Shown here piece after piece: positions 1-9,300 of a stretch of DNA of 18,090 nucleotides. The notes beneath the pieces were generated by a model. It ran no database searches, was not told where the DNA came from, and saw only the letters and a program-made list of their open reading frames with translations. The stretch is from an uncultured bacterium. Its GTDB lineage: Bacteria; Planctomycetota; Uabimicrobiia; Uabimicrobiales; JABWCH01. The DNA is taken from NCBI GenBank assembly GCA_938003875.1, contig CALKWO010000092.1, positions 1-18,090 of the forward strand. The letters run 5' to 3'. Both the position numbers and the translations under genes were made by a program. The first letter of the stretch is position 1, and each line of letters starts with the position of its first letter.

Positions 1-1
1 T

Positions 2-36
2 AAGTATTACTTCTATCCGCTTAAAATACTTTTTTT
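2..36 (+). terminator. possible weak intrinsic terminator
   Basis: Seven-base arms AAGTATT (2-8) and AATACTT (25-31) can pair around a 16-base loop and run into a T tract (30-36). The stem is entirely A/T-rich apart from one G-C pair, so it would be weak. It would end a transcript entering from the left edge of the window; no gene end is visible there. This is a guess from shape only. Confidence 0.25.
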
Positions 37-182
37 CTTCCTAGAAGCTGCGGAACGTAGGATTATTTAAAACTTTGTAGGAAATGCGTCTTCCTATTGT
101 AACTAATTATAATTGCTTTTCTTCTCGATTGTATTGCATAAATACCAAAATGAAATACAAGAGAGAAGAGATGGAGGAAAAA

Positions 183-607
183 ATGAACAAATCTATTCTA
201 TTCTATTCTTATTGATATTTTATGCTGCATTGGTTTGTGGACAAAGCTATGAATTTTCAGTGCATGTAGATGTAGATAAAGCTTGGAATGATTTTATTGG
301 AGATGATCAAGAATTATTTCGTGATGCATGCATTGATTTACGAATGAAAGAAATCAATCTAGTATATAAAATTATAGGCATGAACCCTACATCCTTAAAA
401 GGAATGACGTGTGCACAGGAATTAAGATTGCTCTGGCATGATCTTATGATATTGATAGATGCGTTGGGAAAAGAAGAATTGGAACAAGAATATAAATTCA
501 AGCCACTAAGTTTAGAAATTTTTTTATCTTTATCTGACCCACTAGCAGTAGATAAGGAAATCGAGCAGCATACTAAAGTGCTTTATCGTGTGGTTGGAAT
601 AGAGTAA
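183..607 (+). CDS. small secreted protein, start codon out of frame with body
   Basis: No family is recognised. The body encodes a signal-peptide core (ILFLLIFYAALVCG) and then about 120 residues of soluble, mixed-charge, helix-prone sequence ending at 607. The only good start, ATG at 183 with GGAGG at 173-177, is in another frame and reaches a stop at 213 after ten codons. Between start and body lies a TCTAT tandem repeat (192-209). Removing one 5-base unit joins ATG 183 to the body and gives MNKSILFLLIFYAALVCG, a textbook signal peptide. The body frame itself is open from a TTG at 113, but that start has no ribosome binding site and would put about 30 polar residues before the hydrophobic segment. 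So the gene is either switched off by repeat slippage, frameshifted, or affected by a sequencing error. The next gene starts 14 bases downstream and is also secreted. Confidence 0.6.
192..209 (+). repeat. TCTAT pentanucleotide tandem repeat in a signal peptide
   Basis: Three full TCTAT units (192-206) plus a partial TCT (207-209) lie directly after ATG AAC AAA. A 5-base unit changes frame with every gain or loss, and loss of exactly one unit restores the reading frame into the downstream protein. This is the arrangement of a slipped-strand phase-variable gene, although the tract is short for such loci. Confidence 0.6.
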
Positions 608-621
608 AAAGGAAGCTTTAT

Positions 622-1059
622 ATGAAAAAAACGATAATTTTTGTGATGCTATTTTTGTTAAGCTTGGCGATATTGCAATCTCAATCTCATAATATAGATC
701 CTAAAATCCTAAATCTATACAAAAAAGTTTGGGAGAAAAGCAAAGAAATTCAAAACTTGCGTATTCTTCTTTCCCGTATAACTAAAGAGCAAAGAGAAGA
801 AATTCGCCAGTCATTGCCTAAAGGGCAAGAAATTTTCTCTCTTTTTTCTAAACTTCCTGAGCCTGGAAATCCATCTCTTAGCCTGGACTTGGTGGATTCT
901 CCTGATATACAGGAGATTTTGTTTAGCATTGCATTTTGGCAGGCTGTATCCAAAAATGACATGGTGGAAATAGACAGGCTACGGATATTGCAATTATCTG
1001 GCAAACAGGATTATCAGGTTCAATGTCTATTTTTGGCAAGTAACTTTAAAACCTTCTGA
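622..1059 (+). CDS. small secreted helical protein, probably frameshifted near its end
   Basis: This is a 145-residue protein of no recognised family. Residues 1-20 (MKKTIIFVMLFLLSLAILQS) form a clear signal peptide, so the product is exported. The rest is mostly charged helix (KKVWEKSKEIQNLRILLSRI) followed by a Pro-rich stretch and a second helix. ATG 622 follows an AAGGAAG-like ribosome binding site at about 610. The frame ends at 1059 in a cysteine-bearing tail unlike the rest. Shifting by one base near 1024 gives VYFWQVTLKPSEKKVP and a Lys/Pro-rich tail ending at a TAA at 1106-1108, which looks more natural. The gene is therefore probably truncated by an extra base. It lies 14 bases after the preceding secreted-protein gene and may be cotranscribed with it. 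Confidence 0.6.
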   Translation: MKKTIIFVMLFLLSLAILQSQSHNIDPKILNLYKKVWEKSKEIQNLRILLSRITKEQREEIRQSLPKGQEIFSLFSKLPEPGNPSLSLDLVDSPDIQEILFSIAFWQAVSKNDMVEIDRLRILQLSGKQDYQVQCLFLASNFKTF

Positions 1060-1175
1060 GAAAAAAGTTCCAGAAAGAAAACCAGGTACTGCTGGAAAGG
1101 CTGATTAATACATTCTATTCTATACAATTATAAAAAGATGCCCATTTTTTTGATTTCAATGTAAGGAGTTCATCA

Positions 1176-1829
1176 ATGAAAAAACAATTTTTTTTTACAA
1201 CTTTTTTTGGGTTTTGCTTTATTTTTGGGGTTTTTAGTTTTGCCCAACAAAGTGCAACATTAAAAATCATTCATCTTGAGTGCCATAAAACAACGGAACG
1301 TAGTGAAGATGAAGTGTACTTTATAATATCAGGGAAAACCAATAGAGGAAAAAATATAATAGAACGAGTCCCTGGCTACAATCATGGCGACCATTGGGAT
1401 ATGAATGACGGAAAGAAAGACGCTAATCGCAACATTCGTAATAGGCAGGTTTTTACAATGAATCTTGATTCTGGAGAAATTGTTCAGTTGAATGTACTTA
1501 TGATGGAGGAAGATGGCGGAACATCAAAAGAATGGCAACAATTAGCTGGAGCTATACTTATAAAAATTCCTGATCCAACAGGTACTTGCCAAACTATTGG
1601 CAGCATTTCGCTAATAATTTCTCCATTTTTAAATTTTAAAGACAGAGATGATTTTATAGGTTCTTTTGCGGTAACTATCCAGAATAAAGATGGTGTATTG
1701 ATTACACAATGGGCGGGATTAGATCAAGTTGAAAAATTTCAATCTAATTGGGAAAACCATTGCAATTGGTTTTGGCTTATGATGAATGGTGATGGTGCTT
1801 ATTATGGTGCTGTATTTAGTGTTGAATAG
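1176..1829 (+). CDS. secreted protein of unknown function, acidic beta-rich
   Basis: This is a 217-residue exported protein. The signal peptide covers residues 1-23, with probable cleavage after SFA and before QQ. The mature part alternates short hydrophobic strands with D/N/G-rich loops: DEVYFIISGK (45-54), DHWDMNDG (72-79), EEDGGTSKEW (111-120), DDFIGSFAVTI, and a final NGDGAYYGAVFSVE. This suggests a beta-sandwich, perhaps binding calcium through its acidic loops, but no named domain is identified. ATG 1176 is preceded by AAGGAG (1163-1168) at good spacing. The gene stands alone: 116 bases separate it from the preceding stop and 267 bases from the next gene, and no terminator is obvious. 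Confidence 0.75.
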   Translation: MKKQFFFTTFFGFCFIFGVFSFAQQSATLKIIHLECHKTTERSEDEVYFIISGKTNRGKNIIERVPGYNHGDHWDMNDGKKDANRNIRNRQVFTMNLDSGEIVQLNVLMMEEDGGTSKEWQQLAGAILIKIPDPTGTCQTIGSISLIISPFLNFKDRDDFIGSFAVTIQNKDGVLITQWAGLDQVEKFQSNWENHCNWFWLMMNGDGAYYGAVFSVE

Positions 1830-1859
1830 TTGCAAAATTTTAAAAAAAATATATATACT
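1830..1859 (+). promoter_or_regulatory. candidate promoter for the kinase cassette
   Basis: TTGCAA (1830-1835) and TATACT (1854-1859) are separated by 18 bases in the A/T-rich gap after the secreted-protein gene. A transcript from here would first cross the inverted repeat at 1934-2065 and then enter the gene at 2097. In such A/T-rich DNA a chance match is quite possible. Confidence 0.22.
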
Positions 1860-1933
1860 CAACATTCGTGTAAAAAAATAGGCAAAAGAGGAATTTGCTA
1901 GCTTGAGTAAATATAATTACAGCGTGTTTCATA

Positions 1934-2065
1934 TGGATTGCATACATCAAAAGATAACCACAGATTAATTAACACAAATAAACACGGATAAAACTGTTTT
2001 AAAATTATCGTGTATATCTGTGTTTTTCTGTGGTTCAAATCTTGCCTAATTTTGTATGCAATCCA
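1934..2065. repeat. nested inverted repeat, upstream flank of the cassette
   Basis: The outer arms are perfect 12-mers: TGGATTGCATAC (1934-1945) and its complement GTATGCAATCCA (2054-2065). Inside lie imperfect arms of about 30 bases starting AACCACAGA (1956) and ending TCTGTGGTT (about 2028-2036), which carry CACA/CACGG-like units spaced about 9-10 bases apart. The transcript would fold into a long hairpin ending about 30 bases before the start of the gene at 2097. It resembles dispersed ACCACAGA-type repeats seen in many bacterial genomes. No transposase is present. Confidence 0.7.
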
Positions 2066-2096
2066 AATGAGAAGTGCTGGAAAGGAATAAAAAATA

Positions 2097-3050
2097 ATGA
2101 AATTGATCGGCATCTTTCTGGTAGTATTCCTCTCTTTTATAGAGGCCCAAACGTCGAAAAAAGGTCTTGTAATTTTGTCCTTTAAGGAGAAAGGGGTCTT
2201 TCCAAAAAAAGACAAAGACATTGGCTCCGCAGTAAGTGGCCTTATCTTTGGCAAAATCGACATGCAACAGTATGAAATCATCGATCAGGCAAACATTCCC
2301 GAAGCCGTTAAAGCAAGACTCTTCAATGAAGGACAGGGCATTGTGGGCCAGGACAAAATCCTTCTGATAGGAATGAAAATCGACCATATTCTGGTGGGAG
2401 AAATTGCCTGTATCTCTGGAAAATACTATGGGAGCTATCGTATCATCGATGTCAGAACTGGTGCCGCCATGAAAACTAGAAACGGTCGGTATATGAAAGA
2501 TGCCATCCGACGAGGCATGCCCGATTTTGACACCTACGTCCAAAAGCTTTTCGAGTCCCTCATCAAAGTAGGATTTATGCAAGAAGAGCCAGGAATAGCG
2601 CAGGCTGTTTCTGTACCCACTACCGATCAATCATCCCAAATGATGAAATGCGATAGTTGTGTAAATGGAAAAGTAAGATGCGGATTGTGTAGCAATGGAT
2701 ATCCTAAATGCTCTATATGTGGAGGGACAGGATCATATTGTTCTGAATGCATGAACAAGAGAAAAATCGACTGTCCAAAATGTGATGGAGATGGAGAACT
2801 GGGAGAGTGCAGCGTGTGTAATGGTACGGGATATAATCACAGACTAGGCCGAGAATGTAGAATATGCATAAATGGATATAAAAAATGTTTGAAATGTATC
2901 AGTGATCCAGGGAAAAGGCCATGTCCTAAATACTGTGATATAGATAGACCTGTTTGTTGGAGCTGCAAGGGCATTTGTTTTCAGTGTAAAGGAACTGCCC
3001 AAATAACGTGCTCTAAATGCCAGGGCAAAGGAGTTCTGACAACGAAATAA
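2097..3050 (+). CDS. secreted CsgG-like protein with DnaJ-type cysteine-rich tail
   Basis: This is a 317-residue protein. Residues 1-18 are a signal peptide. Residues 22-125 fit the CsgG/FlgO/LpoB-like fold: a first strand GLVILSFKEKGV, then IGSAVSGLIFGKI, QYEIIDQANIPEAVKARLF, IDHILVGEIA and YRIIDVRTGAAM, the usual order in which a secreted factor marks and binds envelope structures. Residues 185-308 carry twelve cysteine pairs at about 10-residue spacing, eleven CxxC and one CxxxC (276-280), several in CxxCxGxG form as in the DnaJ zinc-binding domain. The tail could bind many zinc ions or, if exported oxidised, form disulfides. ATG 2097 has AAAGGA at 2081-2086. The gene is first in a tightly spaced run of four; 50 bases separate it from the PEGA gene. 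The CsgG assignment is by eye and moderate; the cysteine-rich repeat is certain. Confidence 0.75.
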   Translation: MKLIGIFLVVFLSFIEAQTSKKGLVILSFKEKGVFPKKDKDIGSAVSGLIFGKIDMQQYEIIDQANIPEAVKARLFNEGQGIVGQDKILLIGMKIDHILVGEIACISGKYYGSYRIIDVRTGAAMKTRNGRYMKDAIRRGMPDFDTYVQKLFESLIKVGFMQEEPGIAQAVSVPTTDQSSQMMKCDSCVNGKVRCGLCSNGYPKCSICGGTGSYCSECMNKRKIDCPKCDGDGELGECSVCNGTGYNHRLGRECRICINGYKKCLKCISDPGKRPCPKYCDIDRPVCWSCKGICFQCKGTAQITCSKCQGKGVLTTK

Positions 3051-3062
3051 ATTGCTGATTTA

Positions 3063-3093
3063 GAAGCCATAGAAACTTATGAGAATCCATAGG
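3063..3093 (+). repeat. remnant of a kinase/STAS gene 3' end
   Basis: These 31 bases are identical to 10648-10678, the last codons and stop of the kinase gene (EAIETYENP, TAG). Here they have no gene body in front of them. They also supply the AGGAGG ribosome binding site of the PEGA gene at 3101. The simplest reading is that a kinase paralogue once preceded this PEGA gene and was lost except for its tail. Confidence 0.8.
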
Positions 3094-3100
3094 AGGCCAA

Positions 3101-5188
3101 ATGGAAATTTTTATAGAAATTCTATTGAAGTTTTTATCGAATAAAAAAATTCCCCTATATATCAAGGCAGGTTGTGTCTTGGCACCATTTTTTTTCCTTC
3201 TGTTTAGCGTACCTGTTTTTCTTTCCTGGAAGGCTCAAAGCCTGACAGGCCAAAAAGAGTCTATCAGGCAAGAAAAAAAAGAGAAGCCAAAGGCGAGTCC
3301 TCGGAAGAACAAAGAGGAAAATCGGCTTGTCTGTTTATATTTTGTAGATGCTTTAGATCAAAACTGTAAGATAGAACCAGATGAGGTGCTTTTGGATTCG
3401 CGGTATCAGGTTCAGGCGAATCAAGCCATAAAGCTAAAACCTGGTGGGAGATACTCTATCCAAGCAAAAGCGATGGGCTATGCTCCTGCAGAGAAGGAAA
3501 TTGTTGTGCCTGGAGGAGGCATGGAGCCTATCACGATCAGGATATTCATGCAAGATATAAGAAGTGTCAAAAGCATTCATGAGATTACGGGAGATTTTGC
3601 ACCTGGTGTAAGGCTTAAGCCTGATGTATTTACGATGAACGATATTCCTGTAAATGAAGATAGCGTAATTAAGCCAGGAACCTATACTCTTTCGATCCAG
3701 AAAGAGGGTTATTTTCCCATTTTGAAAAATATTATCATTCATCCTGATCCGAAGGCATTTTGCCTGAAAGAAACTTTGATCAGCAAACCCAGAAAAATAC
3801 AGATATTTCTGAAAAGAGCCCTGGACAACAAAAGCATAGAGCCTGATTTTATCAAAATAGGAGAGCAGGATATACGCTCAGGCCAAGAAGTAAAGCCAGG
3901 ACAGCATCTTTTAAGGTTTGGAAAGAAAGGCTATCCTGAGTTTGCAGCGAATATCATCCTTGAACCTTCTTCCATGCCATATCTTCTGGAGCATGTTTTA
4001 GACTCCCCGCCGATAAGAATCCAACAGGAAATCACAAGTTCTCTGGACAATAGCCCTCTAATTCCAGACCTTATCACTTTAGATGGCAAGCCTGTTCTCG
4101 ATGGTTCTGCTTTTTCTCCTGGAAAGTACCATCTGAAGATAGAAAAGATGGGATTCCTTCCTGTAAATAAGGAAATCCTGATAGAATCAGAGAAACCTCT
4201 TTATGTAATTCAGGAATCTTTGCTTTGCTTTCCTCGCGAAATCGAGCCTTGTATCCTGGGAGATTTCCCGCCAGGTGAAAGGATAGAAGCTGAGTTAATC
4301 CACTTGAATGGTAAAGATGTACGCGAGAATACCTTTGCTCCTGGCAAATATCAGCTTGATATCCAACAGCCAGGATATATTCCCTTATCAGAAACTTTGT
4401 GCCTTACTCCAGGAGATGGGCCTTTTTATTTAGAAAAAATTCTGATAAGCAAGCCCAGAATTTTACAAGAAAAGATTACCTATGATGTCCCAGGGAAAGA
4501 TATGCAAAGCAAGCCTTATAAAATTACCCTGGCTCCTTTGGGTAAACCTGAGCAAGAGAAGCAGTATAAACAGGGGGATATGGTAAAACCAGGTTCTTAC
4601 ATGGTACGTATTGTGCAATATGCTTATGAGCCTATAGCAATCAAAAAGCATGTATGGCCTTCGGAAGACCCTTGGACTTTAGAAGACAGGCTCATTGCCA
4701 AAAAGCTTCCTTTGAATATTCATGTTACCTATGATATTGAGCCTGTAGATAAATCAGAAGCTTGTGGTGTATCCCTTTTGGAGAAATCAACCAACATTTC
4801 TCACATGGTACAGGATGGCGACCTGATTAAGCCAGGGAAGTATTTTTTGAACATAGAAAGAGCAGGATATGATTTCAGCGAAAAGCAAGAAATGGAGATT
4901 GAACCATCGGAGAAACCATACACTGTTCATAAAAAATTGTTTGCCAAACCAAGGCGTATATCTTTTTCTTATTACGACGGAGTTAGTACTTTTTTAGGCC
5001 TCCCTGCCCCTGTAGAAAATATCCTGGTACAGGGAAAACCTTTAAATTTTGCTGATACCTTTCCTGTAGGTATGGAAATGGATATAGAAATTCATTGTAA
5101 GGGCTATGAAATATTGAAGATAAAAGTAAAGATTCCTCCTGGAGAGGGAAATCATACAATATTAATCACAAAATTTCAAAAAAAATAA
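3101..5188 (+). CDS. membrane-anchored protein with eight PEGA-like repeats
   Basis: This 695-residue protein has a short positively charged N-terminus, one membrane helix (residues about 19-42) and a Lys/Glu-rich linker to about residue 75. Eight tandem beta-rich repeats follow. Each has a core of the form [KS]PGxYxLxIxKxGYxPxxxxIxIxP: IKPGTYTLSIQKEGY, VKPGQHLLRFGKKGY, FSPGKYHLKIEKMGF, FAPGKYQLDIQQPGY, VKPGSYMVRIVQYAY, IKPGKYFLNIERAGY and others. The PG positions fall near residues 113, 191, 264, 338, 412, 495, 576 and 655, a period of 73-83. PEGA domains are surface or periplasmic adhesion-like modules often linked to kinases. By topology the repeats should lie outside the cytoplasmic membrane. 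Repeat 1 is the part that reappears as a scrap at 10681-10756. The start is well supported by AGGAGG just upstream. Confidence 0.75.
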   Translation: MEIFIEILLKFLSNKKIPLYIKAGCVLAPFFFLLFSVPVFLSWKAQSLTGQKESIRQEKKEKPKASPRKNKEENRLVCLYFVDALDQNCKIEPDEVLLDSRYQVQANQAIKLKPGGRYSIQAKAMGYAPAEKEIVVPGGGMEPITIRIFMQDIRSVKSIHEITGDFAPGVRLKPDVFTMNDIPVNEDSVIKPGTYTLSIQKEGYFPILKNIIIHPDPKAFCLKETLISKPRKIQIFLKRALDNKSIEPDFIKIGEQDIRSGQEVKPGQHLLRFGKKGYPEFAANIILEPSSMPYLLEHVLDSPPIRIQQEITSSLDNSPLIPDLITLDGKPVLDGSAFSPGKYHLKIEKMGFLPVNKEILIESEKPLYVIQESLLCFPREIEPCILGDFPPGERIEAELIHLNGKDVRENTFAPGKYQLDIQQPGYIPLSETLCLTPGDGPFYLEKILISKPRILQEKITYDVPGKDMQSKPYKITLAPLGKPEQEKQYKQGDMVKPGSYMVRIVQYAYEPIAIKKHVWPSEDPWTLEDRLIAKKLPLNIHVTYDIEPVDKSEACGVSLLEKSTNISHMVQDGDLIKPGKYFLNIERAGYDFSEKQEMEIEPSEKPYTVHKKLFAKPRRISFSYYDGVSTFLGLPAPVENILVQGKPLNFADTFPVGMEMDIEIHCKGYEILKIKVKIPPGEGNHTILITKFQKK

Positions 5189-5216
5189 AATATATTAAAA
5201 AACATAAGGAACCATC

Positions 5217-6374
5217 ATGAAACAAATATCCTCTTCTGATCCAAACATACTGATTTTTAGAACGGAAAGTACTATCCTTACATTGGTAGGTATTTCTATG
5301 GCATGTATAGGTATCTTTGCCTTAAAAGAATGCCTTTGGAATAGCCAGAGTTTTGATAATCAATATCCCTTGCCTATGGCCTTTTTTTCTGGAATTTTTT
5401 TGGTTGTTGTGGGTATTCTTGTGGGCTTAGAGAGAAAAGGGGTAGAATTCTATAGAGAAGAAAAGGCTATGGTAAAATGGTGGGGATTATACAAACCCCT
5501 TTTTAGAAAGCATCATAGTCTTATGGACTATGATGGTGTTGCTTTGTCGAAAGAAATACGTAAGGGAAAAAACTCTGAATATATTCTTTTTGTCCTGAAG
5601 TTGGTAGGGATAGAGAAAGAGCTTGTTTTGGGAGAAAGCTATCATTATTTTGAACAGAAGATCATAGCAAAAAGTATTTCTCACTTTACGAGCTTAAAGA
5701 TATTGGATTCTACAAGGGGTGAGATAAGAATCATAGAACCTGCTGATGAAAAATGTCTGGCAAAAAGGCTGAAAGGAAAAGCAACTCGCTCTGCAAAGTT
5801 GCCTTCTTCTGCGCTACTTCAGTATAAATTAGAGGATAAAAATATTTATCTTGAGATCACCCCGCGTTGGAAAGGCACTGGTCTTTTTTTAGCATGTTTG
5901 ATAGCAGGAATATGGCTTGCATTTTTTTTGATGCACTGGAAAATTTTTCCTTATATCTGGCTAATTATAGTATCTTTAATGACCTTTATATGTATTAGCA
6001 GTCTTGGGATTTTTATTGTTCTTTATTTTAGTCTTTTTGGTACTGAAATAAAAATTATGGTCGCAAGAGACAAGATGAGTGTCCTGGAAAAAAATGCTTT
6101 ATGGTCAAGGAAAAAAGATTTCCTTTTTTCTGAAATAGAAGACATGCAGCTCCTTTCTGAACCTATAGAATGGCAGATTTCGGATAAAATTAACCAGTTT
6201 TTGGGTTTAGATAGATTCGGTATACATTTGCCAGGGCATTGCATTATGCTATGCTCCAATATTGCGGAGATATATCTTGGCAGAGGGCTTTGTATACAGG
6301 AATTAGAATGGCTATATATGGTGATAGAAAACTCCATTTTAGATGCGCATTGTACTAATCAAATGGAGATATAA
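5217..6374 (+). CDS. multi-pass membrane protein of unknown function
   Basis: This is a 385-residue protein. Two membrane helices lie at about residues 20-38 and 52-71, and a second hydrophobic pair (possibly three helices) at about 220-275. Between and after them are two soluble segments of similar character (about 77-165 and 280-375) with strands such as GVEFYREEKAMVKWWG and IKIMVARDKMSVLEKN; these could be PH-like or other small beta domains, paired as an internal duplication. That is a guess. No enzyme motif is seen. AAGGA precedes ATG 5217. It starts 28 bases after the PEGA gene and stops 22 bases before the kinase start, which argues for cotranscription and a shared membrane complex. 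Confidence 0.65.
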   Translation: MKQISSSDPNILIFRTESTILTLVGISMACIGIFALKECLWNSQSFDNQYPLPMAFFSGIFLVVVGILVGLERKGVEFYREEKAMVKWWGLYKPLFRKHHSLMDYDGVALSKEIRKGKNSEYILFVLKLVGIEKELVLGESYHYFEQKIIAKSISHFTSLKILDSTRGEIRIIEPADEKCLAKRLKGKATRSAKLPSSALLQYKLEDKNIYLEITPRWKGTGLFLACLIAGIWLAFFLMHWKIFPYIWLIIVSLMTFICISSLGIFIVLYFSLFGTEIKIMVARDKMSVLEKNALWSRKKDFLFSEIEDMQLLSEPIEWQISDKINQFLGLDRFGIHLPGHCIMLCSNIAEIYLGRGLCIQELEWLYMVIENSILDAHCTNQMEI

Positions 6375-6396
6375 AATATTTTCAACAAGGAAAAAA

Positions 6397-9300
6397 ATGA
6401 ATCAAAATAACAATATTCATCAAAACTCTGAAGTCAAAAATTATGATAGGGATTTACCTTCTATCCAGCCTCAGGATACAGTCTGGAAAAAATACCTTAT
6501 ACCAGAAAGAAAAAATTTTCCTTCTATGGGTAACAAGATAGAAATAGTGGAGAATAGTAGCATTGAAGATAATGAACTCCCAGAAGAAGATACGGTAAAA
6601 ATAGAAGAATCTGTAATCCCAGATCTTACTACAAAAAAGATTGTTGAATCAGAAAATCCTATGCCAGAAAAGAGAGATAGATCTTGTGCTAAATCGCAAG
6701 AGCCTTTGGTACACCCTAAAAAGCAGCCTGTCCTGTTGCCAGGAGCATCTTTGGAGCATTATAATATAGAGTCTGAACTGGGAAAAGGAGGCATGGGTGT
6801 TGTATATAAAGCATGGGATATTAAGCTTCACCGCACTGTTGCAATCAAGCTGGTTTTGAATAGTATCAATATCCATGAAAGGGAAATAGCCCGTTTTTTG
6901 CAAGAAGCCAGACTAACGGCTCAATTGCAGCACCCTAACATTGTTCAGATTTTTGAGGTTGGAGAGAAGCCTAAACCATATTTTGTTATGGAGTATATTG
7001 AAGGCAAAACATTAAAAGCTTTGAACCAGCAGGGCAAAATTACCTTAAAAAATGTAGTGCCTCTTTTTATACTATGCGCTCGCGCTATCCAGGCAGCTCA
7101 TGAAAAGGGAATCATCCACCGTGACCTCAAACCACACAATATTATGGTAATGAAGAATTTTATCCCTAAAATTATGGATTTCGGGCTGGCAAAGCAACAA
7201 AATACACAGGAGGGGCTTTCTAAATCAGGCGATATTATGGGTACGCCTGCTTATATGTCGCCAGAGCAAGCTATGGGGGAAATAGTGGATATCCGTAGCG
7301 ATATATATTCTTTAGGAGCTACGCTATATGAATCGTTGGTAGGCCGTCCGCCTTATCAGGGAGAAACGAACATCAATATCCTTTCCCAGGTAATCAATAG
7401 CAAATGCGAGCCTATCCGTCCAAGAGCCATGAATCCTAATATTCATCCAGATCTGGAGGCTATATGTCTTAAGAGCCTGGAAAAAAATATATTGCAACGT
7501 TATTCTAGTGCAGAGGAAATGGCAGAAGATCTACAAAATTTTTTGGAAAATCGCCCCATAAAAGCGCAGCCTGTTACCAACCTTCGCCGTTTCCAAAAAT
7601 TGGTAATGAGAAATAAAGCAGTATCGTTTTCTGTTGTGCTGCTTTTTCTGAGTCTTATAGTGGGGATTACTGTATCTACCTTTTTATGGTGGAAAGCCGA
7701 AGAATCGAAAAAAAGTGAAATAATTCAACGTCAAATAGCACAAGATAACGAAAAAAAGGCAGAAATAGAAAAGGAAAAAGCAAAAAGTATGCAAATTAAG
7801 ACTGAAGAATCCAGAAAAATGCAGGAAAAAGATGCCTATATGGCAAAGATTCAACTGGCTAAAATAGCCCTGGCAAAGGCGCAAGAGGCTCATGAAAGAA
7901 GAGAATGGAGGCAGTCAGGGATTCTATGCGGGGCATGTCTTCAGTTTGTTATGAATTTATCGGGAGATGAAGCAGAAGAGCTGCGCCGTCAAGCGGATGA
8001 TTTATTGCTGAGCGCATTTCTAAAGTATGGCTTGATATGGGTTAAAGAAATGAATGTCATAGGAGGATTAGTAGGCGCAAAGTTACATAAAGATGGACGA
8101 ACCCTGATGATTCCAAATAATTCTTTTTCCAATAGCTATTTTCGATTTTATGACTTGGTTTCTGGAGAATATCATGAAACCGTGAAAATAAAAGACGCTA
8201 TGTTTTTTGAAGGAATAACCCAAGATGGGGAAATAGCCTATGGTGCAGGAGATAAAAATCATAAGGTTTGGGATGTTGCCTCTGGAAAATGCCTTCATAC
8301 CTTTGAGACGGAAATTAAATTTGATGAAAAAATTTTAGCCAACAACAGCATTATACTGCTTTGTTCTAAGAATAGCATGGAAATCTGGGATCGCAGTGCT
8401 GGTATCAGCAAAAAATACCTTCATGATATTTCTAACTATACAAACGTAGCCATAAGCCATGATAGCCTGTTCATAGCTTTTGCTACACAGGATAAAATTC
8501 TTGTGATCTGGGATATACAAAAACAAAAAAGCGTACAAAAATTTAAAATAAACCTGGACGATTCTTGTCTGATTTTTAGCCCTGATGGAAAAAATATCGT
8601 ACTGGGTGGTAAGGACGGTAAAATTTTAGTATGCAATATCTCAAAACATCCTAAACTTTTGCATAATTTACATTATCATTCTGCTGCGATTGTAGCTCTG
8701 GCCTTTATGGATAATTCTATATTGGTTTCTGCTTCGGAAAGCATAGATGCAAGAAAAAACAAAGATCGCACAATCAAAATATATGATCTTTTATCTGGAC
8801 AAACACTGGCAAGCATGGAGAATAATTTTCGCAATGCTTTTATGAGAAAATACAATACTTTGGACTTGCATGTTAATCCAGATACCAAACAGATCGTTTA
8901 CTCTTTTGAGGAAGGAGCAAGAGATCCTGATACAATAGGTGCAGGGTGTGGTTTCAATATGGTTGTTGTAAGGGATATTTCTGCTTTGTTATCTAAAACA
9001 CCCAAATGTGTATACCAGGGAAAACAGCATAATGGATGCATTCGAAGCTTGTGCTTTAGTGCTTCCAGGAAAAACATCCTCTCTGCTGGAGATGACAGGG
9101 CAGTAAAAATATGGAATCTTGAGACAGGAGAAAAAAAGCAAATCGGAGAGCATGCAGATGTCGTTTCCTGTGTGGTATTCAGCAATTCGGGGAAATGGAT
9201 AGCTTCTGGTTCTTATGATAAGACTGTAAAATTATGGGATGCAGAAACGGGGAAGATTGTTTGGACATTGCAGGACAATCTAAGCACTGTACACAACCTG

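Noticed and set aside
2046..2630. Minus-strand open frame of 194 codons
   Set aside because: It lies opposite the CsgG-like gene, has no ribosome binding site or protein-like pattern, and the plus-strand frame shows clear domains.
6343..6396. Earlier in-frame ATG for the kinase
   Set aside because: It overlaps the preceding gene by 32 bases and lacks a ribosome binding site. ATG 6397 has AAGGA at good spacing.
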